Positions 51,601-59,797 of a stretch of 64,000 nt of DNA are shown piece after piece. The notes under the pieces were generated by a model. It had not been told where the DNA came from and ran no database searches. It saw only the letters and a program-made list of their open reading frames with translations. How positions within the stretch are numbered: the stretch's first letter is position 1; the number at the start of each line of letters is the position of its first letter. The stretch comes from Calothrix brevissima NIES-22 (GTDB taxonomy: Bacteria > Cyanobacteriota > Cyanobacteriia > Cyanobacteriales > Nostocaceae): assembly GCF_002367995.1 (NCBI RefSeq), contig NZ_AP018207.1:8347366-8411365 (forward strand), in the 5' to 3' direction. The position numbers and the translations under genes were made by a program.

Positions 51601-51947
51601 ACAGCAGCCAAACTCTCAGTGATTTTGATAGCAATACAGATAAATTCTTTGAGAGTAAATTGGCGATCGCACATTAACAATTTTAAAGATTCACCGCCAA
51701 AGTCTTCTAAAAACATGACTAGACTATTTTCATATCGCTGCAAATTGTATGCTTTAATAACTCCATCGGTATTTAAGGAGCGAGTGACTTCATATTCCTG
51801 CTTATATCGAGTTAGTTCTGAGGAAGTTGGGTAGTTTTCCTTGAGAATCTTTAAAATAACGAGTTGATTATCGGGCTTGAGAATAGCTCGATAGACTAAT
51901 GAATTAGCACTTTCATAAATTTTTTGGGTAATCTGATAGTCTTTCAT
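45693..51947 (-). CDS. Giant Ser/Thr kinase-ATPase-GAF-PAS protein ending in an AAA-like ATPase
   Basis: The protein is 2084 residues. The N-terminal kinase (about 5-275) has catalytic [12 protein letters not shown] and VIDFGIS. An AAA_16 ATPase follows (about 300-560, Walker [15 protein letters not shown], Walker [12 protein letters not shown]). A long helical TPR-like region (about 700-1290) leads to a GAF domain (about 1350-1500), a PAS domain (about 1520-1640) and a coiled coil. In the usual cyanobacterial architecture a histidine kinase comes next. Here it is replaced by an AAA-like domain (about 1700-2080, Walker [15 protein letters not shown], Walker [13 protein letters not shown]). 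It is a cytoplasmic multi-input signal protein. It is the last gene of the minus-strand island and its AAA-like domain resembles that at 58090-59409. Confidence 0.9.
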   Translation of the reverse strand: MKDYQITQKIYESANSLVYRAILKPDNQLVILKILKENYPTSSELTRYKQEYEVTRSLNTDGVIKAYNLQRYENSLVMFLEDFGGESLKLLMCDRQFTLKEFICIAIKITESLAAVHASNIIHKDINPSNIVYNPETEQLKVIDFGISTCLSQENQTVANIERLEGTLAYIAPEQTGRMNRGIDYRSDFYSLGATFYELLTNQLPFATTDPIELVHCHIAQQPVPPHELVETLNSTSQPIPKAVSDIVMKLLAKIPEERYQSAWGIKADLETCRDRLESLGQIDEFCLATQDICDRFVIPEKLYGREEEVTQLLTTFERVSQGSSEIMLVSGYSGIGKSALVNEVHKPILRQRGYFISGKFDQLQRDIPYAAIALAFQDLIRQLLTESEAALQTWKRKLLAALNPNAQIISDIIPELEQIIGKQLPVEQLGGTETQNRFNLFFQRFITVFAQKEHPLVIFLDDLQWADLASLKLIELLITDADSQYLLMIGAYRDNEVDVTHPLMQTLEQIEKEGTRVNNISLQPLEIQYINQLIADTLNCSTEKSKLLAELVTNKTQGNPFFLTQLLQFLYRDNFLSFDYNKKIWQWNIEEIQKIEITDNVVNLTIDKITKLDEKTQKILQLAACIGNKFNLEVISIINNKSQIITARELQPALESGLILPLSNDYKIPLLWNQEEISKDTLKVSTNFVSKIPKYIPYKFLHDKVQEAAYALIPEDEKKLAHLQVGRLLLENTQEDDLESNIFDIVNQLNEGYELITEQSERDKLAKLNLQAGKKAKASTAYQPALIYLETGLGLLASNSWEQQYKLTWEIYVETLELLYLNAKFDRVQEMSVNVLQKINNNFDKVKVYEVQILAYYAEFKPKNAIETAFQGLEQLGIYIIPPNDNDNDIDKIKQQLQSGLKGKQIEDLINLPTMTDPYKLAAIEILQKIMTATGTTNLLLFLKVVLSQFDLCIEYGNAPQTAATYSFYGAMMCGVIGDINSGYEWGKLAIKLQEKYNTRKLEVVVMHLYYGCIWHWKKFIRNINAQEKLLKAYQTGLDTGNNEYADSAIITYCLIKLFGGYNLEEVEQNYVNYIKLIEKNKIEYLIIYIKICQKIIINLVNQKADKSKFLTEHSWNEENEYLKNWVQISNGWLLLIAYFCQTISCYIFKNYELAFKSGINAEKYVKFCSYYLPAPQHKFYSSLAFIAHYYNCDREQQKQIIEQLEKNQEDMKIWACHCPVNFQNKYDLVEAEKARILGQNWQAQELYEKAIQGAKKSEFIHEEAIAYERAAEFYLSIGREEIGRLYVRNAYHCYSRWGAKAKVKALESEYPQFLMDINKGKENQSINTTESTGGTNPQLLDLMTVTKASQVLAGEIKLDKLLAKLMKTVIENGGAQKGFLLLEKDNKWAIEAEGTVDSDDVNTLQSISVDLVDDLTQPPVLSSAIINYVARTQESVILTDAACEGQFTGDPYIIATQPKSVLCTPLLNQGKLNGILYLENNLTTGAFTPDRLEVLKLLSSQAAISLQNAQLYVALYENEKRLAQFLEAMPIGVFALNAKGEPYYANQAAQLILGKGIVTGAKTDRLTETYQAYLAGTDQLYPTQQQPIVRALNGESTTKDDIEIHQVDKTIPLEVSATPVYDEKGQIIYAIATFQDITERKQAEADRVEFTQELALKNLALERAKDELEGYSRTLEQKVSQRTQELSQTLDILKATQAELLFENELLKSNEQASTFDYQVGGSLPMDASTYVVRSADRYLYKALKRGEFCYVLNPRQMGKSSLMVRMIHYLQHEGVCCAPIDMTRIGSENITPDQWYKGLASELGRRLGLRSKVNLKAWWKERDDISPVQRLNEFIEEVLLVEAGIENDIPSKQLVIFIDEIDSVLSLNFAVNDFFALIRYCYNQRSLNPQYQRLTFAFFGVATPSDLISNIQTTPFNIGQFIQLEGFKEHEAQPLLQGLAEKVSNPQTVLKEILAWTNGQPFLTQKLCKLIRNTSSPIPNGGEVSWIENLVRMNIIDNWESQDEPEHLRTIRDRLLKSNKSVQLLEIFRQVLHQEEVITVDSPEEKELLLSGLVVKQQGILRVQNRIYKLIFNRSWVDLHI

Positions 51948-52050
51948 AGGAGTTGTGAGTAAATTCTTATAAGCATAATTTTTCTTATTCTCCCTTCCCG
52001 ATTCTAAAGTGCTTGAAAAATTTTAAAAATTTTATATTTTTACCTTGGAG

Positions 52051-53424
52051 TCAGTTTTTTTGATAAATTTCAGTTATCATAGTGGTGGTAACTTGAAGCC
52101 TATCTTTAAAAGTTCTGCTAATAACCTGTGACTTCCACATATCGCAGTTTTTACAAGCCGACCTATTATCTAACTGATTAAGGATTAAATCGCGTCTAAG
52201 TTGATTAAATAAATTTCCACTCCAAATATCTTGCAGAGTTTGTTTATTGTAATCTCCCAGACTAGCAATATCCTTATCAAAACCAAGTCTAAATAAGGTT
52301 TCAATACAGTAGTATATTCTGCCGTCAGGCAAAACAGCCATTTCTAAAAAGGGAAACAGACAAGCCCATCTCCCTTGGGATTTTTGAATATAATGTTTAA
52401 GCGAATCTTGCAGAGTACCGTTAATCTTGCTAAGACGCATATTACTTTCTTTATATTCAGCTAAGTTCAAAACAAAAACACTATCTGCCTTTGCTAACCA
52501 GCGCTCTCGAAATTTTTGTTCTTCTTCGATAGTAACATCCTGATTTCTGACAAATGATGTCCTCACCTCACAGGGAATTCTCAAGCGATCGCGCAATTGC
52601 AGAAAATTGATAACATTAGATTCGACTCGGCTAAGATTAGCACCTCTAACTCTTAAGTAAGTATCGGGATCAGCAGCATCGATGCTAATATCAATACTGG
52701 TTAGACCTGCTTGCAATAATGCGATCGCTCGACTTTCATCTAGCAGTTGACCGTTAGTAGTTATATGAACTCTAGGAACTCCTTGTTGTTTACAAATTCG
52801 GACAAAATCTATAATCTTAGGGTGAAGCAATGGCTCCTCCACACTGCCAATTAAAATCATAATTCCTTGTTCCCCACATTCTTGTGCTAGTTTTTCCATC
52901 ATCTCCCAGGACATTGCATTATTACCTGCGAAAAAATCTGTTGTATGTGTTGGCTTAAGCAAAGAACTATGATATGGACACATCACACATTTGAGATTAC
53001 AGGTATTTCCAACAATTGCCCTAACATAAGAAGGTTTTACAGCAGTGCCATAATAGTTTGCAAAGTAATGTAACTGCTCGTCAGGATCGGTCTGTGAAAT
53101 AATAGTCAAGGGTGTTGGAATGCCAAAAACCCCCTGATTTTTACTTTCAAATTCTTGCAATAACTGATTCCAGATATTACTTAACTCTTGAGGATACAAA
53201 TAAGCTAGAGTCGGATATTGAGGTAAACCTAATTCTGATGAAACTGGTAGTATGGGTTTGAAAGCAATAACTTTTTTTCCAGATTTTACTGCTGCTACGA
53301 GTCTTTCTAGACTTTTTGAGTGTAAGGGAATACCATGAGGTGGTATTTCCAGCACCATATCTGACATTTCCCAATTGTCTCGGATTTGAGTTGGTAAAAG
53401 CTTTTGAGGGTCTTTAATAATCAT
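52051..53424 (-). CDS. Radical SAM/SPASM protein
   Basis: The start is taken at ATG 53424 (MIIKDPQKLL), because the longer frame to 53469 runs through a terminator hairpin. An unusual N-terminal region of about 145 residues is followed by the CxxxCxxC cluster motif in GNTCNLKCVMCPYHS. The radical SAM barrel comes next (GSVEEPLLHPKIIDFV, VHITTNGQLLDESRA, SIDISIDAADPDTY), then a SPASM-type Cys set (WACLFPFLEMAVLPDGRIYYC and CKNCDMWKS) for auxiliary iron-sulfur clusters. SPASM proteins often modify peptides, and its position at the end of the RiPP-like set agrees with this. The substrate is unknown. Confidence 0.88.
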   Translation of the reverse strand: MIIKDPQKLLPTQIRDNWEMSDMVLEIPPHGIPLHSKSLERLVAAVKSGKKVIAFKPILPVSSELGLPQYPTLAYLYPQELSNIWNQLLQEFESKNQGVFGIPTPLTIISQTDPDEQLHYFANYYGTAVKPSYVRAIVGNTCNLKCVMCPYHSSLLKPTHTTDFFAGNNAMSWEMMEKLAQECGEQGIMILIGSVEEPLLHPKIIDFVRICKQQGVPRVHITTNGQLLDESRAIALLQAGLTSIDISIDAADPDTYLRVRGANLSRVESNVINFLQLRDRLRIPCEVRTSFVRNQDVTIEEEQKFRERWLAKADSVFVLNLAEYKESNMRLSKINGTLQDSLKHYIQKSQGRWACLFPFLEMAVLPDGRIYYCIETLFRLGFDKDIASLGDYNKQTLQDIWSGNLFNQLRRDLILNQLDNRSACKNCDMWKSQVISRTFKDRLQVTTTMITEIYQKN

Positions 53425-53456
53425 ATTTTTGCGTAAAAATCTAGATAGCACCAATG

Positions 53457-53490
53457 AAAAAAAAGCCACCCTTGTTTTAAGTGCGGGTGG
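53457..53490 (-). terminator. Rho-independent terminator or attenuator before the radical SAM gene
   Basis: On the minus strand CCACCC and GGGTGG arms (53485-53490, 53466-53471) with a 13-base loop are followed by CTTTTTTTT. It lies about 33 bp before the radical SAM start, where a partial terminator would set the ratio between an upstream product and the enzyme. Confidence 0.75.
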
Positions 53491-53797
53491 AGTTTTTAGT
53501 AATTTGTGCTTTCATAAAATTAAGATGTTTAAGTCTAGAAGACCTAGCTATAAGCTAGTTAAAATCTCAATAGTTCAGATGATCTTGAATTTAGAAAACT
53601 TGGCTCTTCCGTACCTGTTATGCTAAATTTCCTCATAGAATGTCTAAAATTATTACGTAGCAATCATTTTAGACATTATCCTAAGTTAGATTAGGCGACT
53701 GAGGCATAAAATCCAGGTATAGTTGTATTTAGACTTGTTTCAACTAACAGTTTGGCATAGTAAGTCCGGAAAAGCCGAAAATTTTAGCTTATTTGAA
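53491..53797. other. Spacer between the 208-residue gene and the terminator, with short ORFs
   Basis: There is no conventional gene. On the minus strand a 25-codon frame (53559-53636, MRKFSITGTEEPSFLNSRSS start) and a 12-codon frame (MKAQITKNSTRT, ending inside the terminator stem) are present, neither with a Shine-Dalgarno sequence. A small inverted repeat ACCTAGCTATAAGCTAGTT lies near 53543. It is a possible place for a precursor peptide but unproven. Confidence 0.3.
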
Positions 53798-54424
53798 TTA
53801 AGAAGAGGTTACCGGAATGTAAGGGTTAGCTTCAAAAATGTAGTCTTTATCTAGATCTGGCTTTAACCACTCTCTTAACTCAGATTGCTTAATAACCGTA
53901 AATTGCTTTACTTCTACTGTAGTGTTATTAACCTCATCAATATCATCAAAGATTTCTGGACGTGGAGGATAGGGAATTGTTATAGTTATTTTGCCATTAG
54001 GTTGAATATCACTTATATTACCTTCAAATTTATCAAATACTACTCTAAACTCGAAAAACTTTGCATCATCTGGATGAAAAATAGGAAGATATAGATGTGT
54101 GTTTTCTTTGAAAATTTTGTCCAGTAAATTGTATTTATCTGGTTCAGTCTCTTTAGTAGCCATTAACAATTTCTTGAAATCCTCTTTACCTTTTTCAGTG
54201 TTAGCTCTTTTAAAATACCCATCTAACTCTTGTGCAGCTTCCTTATCTTGCTCAAGCCATATATGAGAAATAAGGTGAGAAATTTTTTTTCCTTGCTTCA
54301 GTACTTCTTCAAAGTAACTAGGGGTTTCAATCTTATCGGAATTATTGGAAAAATTGTCTCCATTTTGTTTTGATTCTGATATGATATCTTGAACTCTAGA
54401 TATCCACTCTCTTGATCCTATCAT
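53798..54424 (-). CDS. Unknown 208-residue protein in the RiPP-like set
   Basis: It begins MIGSREWISRVQDIISESK with AAGGAG 9 bp upstream. The N-terminal half is helical and charged (EEVLKQGKKISHLISHIW, AQELDGYFKRANTEKGK). The C-terminal half has strand-like segments (FFEFRVVFDKFEGN, NGKITITIPYPPRP, TTVEVKQFTVIKQSELREWL) and ends ANPYIPVTSS. There is no signal peptide, Cys or catalytic motif. It lies between the amidohydrolase and the radical SAM gene. It could be a large precursor, a chaperone or a scaffold; no family is recognised. Confidence 0.8.
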   Translation of the reverse strand: MIGSREWISRVQDIISESKQNGDNFSNNSDKIETPSYFEEVLKQGKKISHLISHIWLEQDKEAAQELDGYFKRANTEKGKEDFKKLLMATKETEPDKYNLLDKIFKENTHLYLPIFHPDDAKFFEFRVVFDKFEGNISDIQPNGKITITIPYPPRPEIFDDIDEVNNTTVEVKQFTVIKQSELREWLKPDLDKDYIFEANPYIPVTSS

Positions 54425-54576
54425 GATAATGACTCCTTGGCTATTAACTTAATTTTACGCTCAAAATAAGTACGTTTTACTCTTTTTACAGGTCAACAAA
54501 CATCTAATGAATAATCAAAAAATAAAAAGAGTTTATAATTTGATTATTTGTTTTTTTCTAACTTAATCTTGTCATT

Positions 54577-55674
54577 TTAAATTTTCTCCAAATCATAAAA
54601 ACGGGAGGGATTATCCCAAAGAATCTTTTGCAAATTTTCCTGAGATAATTTTTTCTCAAGCATTACCATGTCTGCAACGATGTTCGGCTTATGATCCATA
54701 TGGGGATAGTCCGAACCAAAAATTAAGTTGTCCGTGCCAATATATTCAATCACCTGAACCAGTAATGGTTCTGAAGGCTCTATGGCAATAAAGCACTGGC
54801 GACGAAAATATTCTGATGGCTTGATTTTGACATTATCATGAATTGTATCCTCCCAAGCTAAATTTTCATACTCTTCATCTAGTCGCCATAGCCAATAGGG
54901 AAGCCAGCCACAACCAGACTCCAGAAAAGCCACTTTCAGCTTTGGATGACGTTCTAATACTCCTCCTTCAATCAAGGCTAATAAAGCCATCATCTGTTCC
55001 ATAGGATGAGAGCAAGCGTGAGTAGCAAAACGAGTGTTAAACCTTTCTGTTCCAGTAGTTGGTAAACGACTGTGAGTCCCTTCATGAATGCCTACTGCTA
55101 TGCCTAATCGCTCGCATTCTGTCCAAAAAGGCTCGTAAGCTGAGTCGCTCAATAGTCTTCCTTTTACGGGGTTAGGGCGTAAAAACACCGCTTTCCAGCC
55201 AAAATCGACAATTATATGCAATTCATCCACCATTGACTCTGGCGCGTGCAGATTAATTGCGCCTACCCCCTTCAATTTATCTGGAGCGTAACTGCAAAAG
55301 TCTTTTAACCAATTGTTGTAAGCGCGGGTAAAAGCACCAGCAACTTCCGGTTGCATAGTATCGATCGCCCAAAGCCACAATCCATAAGTTGGATAAAGGA
55401 ACGCCAGATCGATCCCCATTTGCACCATCTCTTGAACATGAGACTCGACATTGTAGCTTTGAAAATAAGCATTAGGATGAGCTTGCATCATCTGCTTATT
55501 TCCTACAGCACGAACTTGCTTAGAGACTTTTTTAACAATGTCTTCCCCTTGAATTTTCATGTCTGCTGAGGGAGCAAACTGTTTAAATTCTGGTTCGAGA
55601 TACTCAGCCCACATACTGGGAGGTTCAATTACGTGGGAATCCGCATCAATAATAGAATATCCGTTTAACATCAT
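54577..55674 (-). CDS. Amidohydrolase-related (amidohydrolase 2) TIM-barrel metallo-enzyme
   Basis: This 365-residue protein starts YSIIDADSHVIEPPSMWAEY, where D-x-D-x-H supplies the first metal ligands. It continues with FLRPNPVKGR, VGIHEGTH (metal His), FLESGCGWLPYWLWRLDEEY and the final catalytic Asp region LIFGSDYPHMDH. This is the ACMSD/hydrolase-decarboxylase branch. It lies 62 bp after the YcaO gene. Amidohydrolases of the wider family take part in maturation of some YcaO-made peptides (for example bottromycin), which makes a tailoring role plausible. Stand-alone catabolism is the alternative. Confidence 0.88.
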   Translation of the reverse strand: MMLNGYSIIDADSHVIEPPSMWAEYLEPEFKQFAPSADMKIQGEDIVKKVSKQVRAVGNKQMMQAHPNAYFQSYNVESHVQEMVQMGIDLAFLYPTYGLWLWAIDTMQPEVAGAFTRAYNNWLKDFCSYAPDKLKGVGAINLHAPESMVDELHIIVDFGWKAVFLRPNPVKGRLLSDSAYEPFWTECERLGIAVGIHEGTHSRLPTTGTERFNTRFATHACSHPMEQMMALLALIEGGVLERHPKLKVAFLESGCGWLPYWLWRLDEEYENLAWEDTIHDNVKIKPSEYFRRQCFIAIEPSEPLLVQVIEYIGTDNLIFGSDYPHMDHKPNIVADMVMLEKKLSQENLQKILWDNPSRFYDLEKI

Positions 55675-55736
55675 CTGTAATCAATAGAACTCATAGAAAA
55701 ACTCATGAAAAATAACATTACTAACTAGAAAGAAAT

Positions 55737-58043
55737 TTACATCCACATGGGAAAAGAGTTGAGTTGCTCTTCCGCCAGCTGTTCTGACAACCAACCCATT
55801 TTCACTGGAACCTCATAAAGCCGTCCAGGTGCTAACCTTTTCCACATATGGCGCATTCCCGGAACGATGACTTTGGCAACTCTCAGTCCAATATCAGGAC
55901 GAGTCTGATCTAAAACCAGCATTTCTAAACCTTTGTTTTCAACGATTTGTTGACAGAGCTTGACATCTTCGAGTAAATCGTCACTTGCCATTTGGTGATA
56001 ATCGCCACTGACTTTAGCCGCAATTTTCTGGTTTGGAACTAAATAAGGTTGCTTGGTTAAAGTTGCAGTTTTCCACCAATCTACCGCCAAGCGATCGGCT
56101 GACGAGGGATATTGAGTACTTCCATCAGCTTGCGTTAATAGAACATTGGGTAAAATTTGGTTAACTTCAGTCAAGGCTCGACTAATAGCAATCTTGGCAT
56201 CGAAATGAGCGCCATAACCCAAAACAATATCTTCTACTTTGCGATCGCTTCTTCGAGTAATAGCAGCAAAAACTGGAATATTCAGATCGCTGGTAATATC
56301 TAAAACCCAAAGTTCCCGATTAATAGTTTGATAATATTGCTTCAGGCTTTGAAAATAAGGCTCATCGAAACTATCTAAATCTACTTGCGGCTTTTGCAGG
56401 GAGTTATACCACCATAAGGCGACAGCATCACGCTCTACTAACTCCAAAAACCCTTGCAGAATAGCTTCTTCGATAGTATTACCCGCCGCACACCCATTGG
56501 AATCAGCCCAACAGTCGGGTTTATAGTCCGGTTGATAGCCATAATAGCAGTAAGCCGTTGGCAGATACTTAAATTCCTGATGGGTTAAAGACCAAACAGG
56601 AGTCCAATCAATTTCTCTTTGTTCATCAAATGGTTCGGGGACTTTTTGAAACCAGCCTTGACATTCAATATTCCATTGCTCTCTATTTTGATATTGCTGT
56701 TGGCTGAAGTTCATGCAAGCATTGGGATGGATCGCCTTGTCCCCCATTTGTTGGTAACTGGCTTTTTCTCTAATTTCATCCCCTTGAAACACTCCAGAAT
56801 AACGCTCGATCGCTTCGCAGAAACCACTAGCCATCGCTTGAGAGTCAGTCCTACCCTTCCCCGCACTTCTTCCCCCTAAATTTTGGCGCAAGCCGTTGAA
56901 ATCGTCAAAAATACTGTGAAAATGATGTTTAGCAATGTAGCTATGAGTTAATCCATTCCCAGGAATTTTATTTAGTTCTCGCACAATCCCAGTAATGGGG
57001 CTGAGATGATGTTGATATTTTCTCAAAGTTTCTTGTGGCGAACAAATACGGTGTCCTCCATCGACTGTAAAGGTTTTCTGGCGGTGTCCTAAAACAACCG
57101 GTAGGGGGTTTTTGGTTAACCCATTTAACATCTCTCCACAGCTAGAACATTGAGGACGTTTCACCCAGCCATGATTTTCAGTTTGCAGTGCGATCGCATC
57201 GTAAGTGATAAGATTGCTTTCTAATTGTTTATTTTCCCCTTGCACAATCCATTTAAACACCTCTGTGGCTGCCATTCCTAATGCCGTTTGTACAGTAGAT
57301 GTCAAAAATCCTAAAGGAGGTGTTAACGCTGGATAAATGGGCTTGTGTCTTTGAATAAACCCTTCAATTGGTCTATTATCTCGTAAACGCTTGGCTAAAC
57401 ATTCCCAACACCCAGTTTTTTTAGGATCTAATAAAGGGCCGAGCCAGACTATTGTTCCCAATGGTTTAACTAACATCCAGGGAGATTGGGACTTTAGGGC
57501 TTGTTGATTGAACTCATCTAACTCAGGCGCGAGATAGTCATCAGTTAAAACTACTGTTAAGTCACCAACGTCTGTTACTTGAATTTGTAGAGATTCAAGC
57601 ATAGCAATAAAGTCCTCAGCCGCAACCGAACCTAATGCTTTTACTGCTACTTTAGTTGAGCATAATCTTTGATGGGCTGCGATGGGAGTGATATTGAGAT
57701 GATGACAAAAAATCTTTAAATGGGATGGCAAAGAGTCATCTGGTTTGACAATATAACCCTTTTGTGCCATTTGGAACAAAGCATATTGGGCTTTAATACT
57801 TACATTGAGAACTTCTTGGAAAAAGGTAGCAGCTTCCTCAAAAGATTTTGGATCTTGCAGTAGCGACTGTTGAATCGTGTCAATAATTTCATCAATACTG
57901 AGATTGCTATCGATTAAAGCAGCTAAACTACAAGAAAGGCGATCGCTTAACCAAATTGTCTCCCTCTCTGATAACAAAAATACTTGTTCGGGTTCTATAG
58001 TTGCAACAGAATAACAGGGATTGAAATGTGGTTTATCTAGCAT
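55737..58043 (-). CDS. PatD/TruD-like cyclodehydratase (RRE-E1-like domain fused to YcaO)
   Basis: This 768-residue protein is close to TruD/PatD in length and plan. The N-terminus (about 1-95) looks like the leader-binding winged helix (EPEQVFLLSERETIWLSDRL). An E1-like domain with paired zinc Cys follows (TGCWECLAKRLRDN and PQCSSCGEML). From about 360 the YcaO domain shows SAGKGRTDSQAMASGFCEAI, ERYSG, SNGCAAGNTIEEAILQGFLE, LVERDAVALWWYN and TEVNQILPN, the ATP/Mg2+-binding Glu-rich elements. It should convert Cys/Ser/Thr of a precursor peptide to azolines. The C-terminus ends NSFPMWM instead of a PxPxP tail. The gene follows HTH-AAA after 46 bp. Confidence 0.9.
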   Translation of the reverse strand: MLDKPHFNPCYSVATIEPEQVFLLSERETIWLSDRLSCSLAALIDSNLSIDEIIDTIQQSLLQDPKSFEEAATFFQEVLNVSIKAQYALFQMAQKGYIVKPDDSLPSHLKIFCHHLNITPIAAHQRLCSTKVAVKALGSVAAEDFIAMLESLQIQVTDVGDLTVVLTDDYLAPELDEFNQQALKSQSPWMLVKPLGTIVWLGPLLDPKKTGCWECLAKRLRDNRPIEGFIQRHKPIYPALTPPLGFLTSTVQTALGMAATEVFKWIVQGENKQLESNLITYDAIALQTENHGWVKRPQCSSCGEMLNGLTKNPLPVVLGHRQKTFTVDGGHRICSPQETLRKYQHHLSPITGIVRELNKIPGNGLTHSYIAKHHFHSIFDDFNGLRQNLGGRSAGKGRTDSQAMASGFCEAIERYSGVFQGDEIREKASYQQMGDKAIHPNACMNFSQQQYQNREQWNIECQGWFQKVPEPFDEQREIDWTPVWSLTHQEFKYLPTAYCYYGYQPDYKPDCWADSNGCAAGNTIEEAILQGFLELVERDAVALWWYNSLQKPQVDLDSFDEPYFQSLKQYYQTINRELWVLDITSDLNIPVFAAITRRSDRKVEDIVLGYGAHFDAKIAISRALTEVNQILPNVLLTQADGSTQYPSSADRLAVDWWKTATLTKQPYLVPNQKIAAKVSGDYHQMASDDLLEDVKLCQQIVENKGLEMLVLDQTRPDIGLRVAKVIVPGMRHMWKRLAPGRLYEVPVKMGWLSEQLAEEQLNSFPMWM

Positions 58044-58089
58044 AGTTATTATTCTTTATAGGACTTTGGGTAATTTGTCCAACTTATTT

Positions 58090-59409
58090 TTACATAATGC
58101 CTAAGGTTGTCACGTAAGACTGCCGATACAACTCACAGCTTGGTAATGCTTTATTCCCTGACTGTTTAATCAGCCCCATACTACTTAACTTGTAAGCCAG
58201 GATTGCCTCTAATTCTACTGGCTCAGTATTACACATAACAGAATTAAGGGATCTGACTAATTCCGGTTGTTGTTGTAGTGTTACCCAATGTCTCTGCAAA
58301 TGATGAGAATAAATTCCGGTAGATGTGGGTGCAGTTTCCAGCAGTTGCGCTAAAGTTGCATCCCCACGACTAAGGTGATAGAGAGCGATTTGCACCAGTG
58401 CGGGATGCCCCCCTACCATATCCATTAGTTGTCTGGCTTCCTCGCCATCTTCCCAGTCGAGTCCATAGCATTGAGCTAGCTGTTTTACCTCCTCCTTAGT
58501 GAAATTTTTTAACTGAACTGGCAACCCTACATTGAACGGTGACTGGTTGAGATCGAGGGGAACGTAAATTTCTGTTGAGTGAACCACAATCAAGCGGATC
58601 TTTTTCCAAACCGCCAAGGTTTTGGCTTCTTCGTACCATGATCGCAACAAGGGTAAAAAATCTTTTGCCACTTGAGGATGCTCAAAAATTTGATTCACCT
58701 CATCTAACGCTAAAACGAGGGGAGTCTCAATTGATGTTAGTAGATACTCTTCAAAGTAGGAAGTACAGCTAATTTTGCTCCCCAGATCCTCATCCCAATA
58801 TTCATCTAGCTTCGCTTCTAGCTGAAGCTGACGTGCAATGTTGGCACACAGCCAGCGTAAAAATTGATTCAAATCACTCAAAATAACCTGATCAACTTGC
58901 TCCAGGTTCAAGCTGACAGTGCGGTAGCCCTGGCGTTTAGCAGAGTCAAGAATTCTCGTTAACAGAGAAGTTTTGCCCATCTCTCTGGGTGCTTTAATCC
59001 GCACTAAGGCTCCTGGTTTTCTTATTTCTTGATTAACCTGCTCTTCAAGAGGAGCGCGTTCTAGGTAAAAAGGGGAACCCAGAGGAACTGAGCCATTGGG
59101 ATAGGGGGGCGAAGTATCCTGATTTGCATCACTCAACTCAGAAATTTTAGGATTTTTATTTATAGCCTGAGTCTGAGATGAAACCTCAAAATCCAGATTG
59201 GCAATTTCTCTCCAGTCTAGTGCCAATTTCCGACAGAGTTCTTCAAAAGTCACATAGTCAACAGGCTTACCAGTCAGAAAGTTGCTGACTGTAGCTAGTG
59301 CGAATCCTGCATCTTCAGCTAAAGAGCGTTGGCTGGGAAAGCCGTTACGTATAAGTGCAAGTTTGGCTTTGTCAAGACAATTCTGTTGCACTCTAAGTGA
59401 TCTGGGCAT
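58090..59409 (-). CDS. HTH-AAA ATPase (AAA_35-like), putative STAND-type regulator
   Basis: The start is ATG 59409 (MPRSLRVQQNCLDKAKLAL); a longer frame to 59466 lies in the conserved promoter region. The protein is 439 residues. The N-terminal segment reads as a short HTH (SLAEDAGFALATVSNFLTGK and VTFEELCRKLALDW). An AAA-like ATPase follows: ERAPLEEQVNQEIRKPGALV, Walker A APREMGKTSLLTRIL, Walker B PLVLALDEVNQIFE and sensor HSTEIYVPLDL. A winged-helix tail completes it. Such proteins are common in cyanobacteria, often as regulators or as partners of effector proteins. It heads the operon with the cyclodehydratase. Confidence 0.85.
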   Translation of the reverse strand: MPRSLRVQQNCLDKAKLALIRNGFPSQRSLAEDAGFALATVSNFLTGKPVDYVTFEELCRKLALDWREIANLDFEVSSQTQAINKNPKISELSDANQDTSPPYPNGSVPLGSPFYLERAPLEEQVNQEIRKPGALVRIKAPREMGKTSLLTRILDSAKRQGYRTVSLNLEQVDQVILSDLNQFLRWLCANIARQLQLEAKLDEYWDEDLGSKISCTSYFEEYLLTSIETPLVLALDEVNQIFEHPQVAKDFLPLLRSWYEEAKTLAVWKKIRLIVVHSTEIYVPLDLNQSPFNVGLPVQLKNFTKEEVKQLAQCYGLDWEDGEEARQLMDMVGGHPALVQIALYHLSRGDATLAQLLETAPTSTGIYSHHLQRHWVTLQQQPELVRSLNSVMCNTEPVELEAILAYKLSSMGLIKQSGNKALPSCELYRQSYVTTLGIM

Positions 59410-59417
59410 AGAGAATC

Positions 59418-59546
59418 TTATGACAACTGTATGGATTGTACCAGTAACACAATAAAAGTCAGTCACAAGTCAGTAATTTTCAGGTAATAAGTCAGTATGC
59501 GGTGGGATTTGATGAATGTATCGAGTTCCAAACACAGGGAAGTAAA
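59418..59546 (-). promoter_or_regulatory. Conserved upstream region of the HTH-AAA gene (inverted copy at 45247-45375)
   Basis: 129 bp directly upstream of the start codon are nearly identical to 45247-45375 on the opposite strand. The conservation includes TCAAATCCCACCGCATACTG and the repeated TGACTTATT/TGACTTGTGACTGACTT motif series, which could be a binding array. Conservation outside a coding region suggests a promoter/operator or recent duplication. Confidence 0.6.
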
Positions 59547-59797
59547 TATTATCTTTAAGTATTTTTTGGCAATCCACTCTAAGGAGTATAAGTAGGATTC
59601 GTGCAGAAAACAGGGTTAAAAGGTATTACATGGGTAATACAAGCATTTTTAGAAGTTTAAACCCTGATAGCGGTGTGCAGTTCAGTGAAATACAAAAAAT
59701 TTGCTGAAATGGTTTGACAGTAAGGATTTCGGTGCTCTCATCCAATCGATAACCGCTATATCAATTATTTCCTCATATACCTATTCATTCACAACAT
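59547..59797. other. Divergent intergenic region
   Basis: About 250 bp separate the minus-strand HTH-AAA unit and the plus-strand peptidoglycan-binding gene. It is AT-rich, with no gene and no ribosome site visible before the ATG at 59798. Confidence 0.35.

Noticed and set aside
53429-53626. 65-codon plus-strand frame as a RiPP precursor
   Set aside because: It overlaps the start of the radical SAM gene and the terminator on the opposite strand and has no leader-like or core-like repeats.
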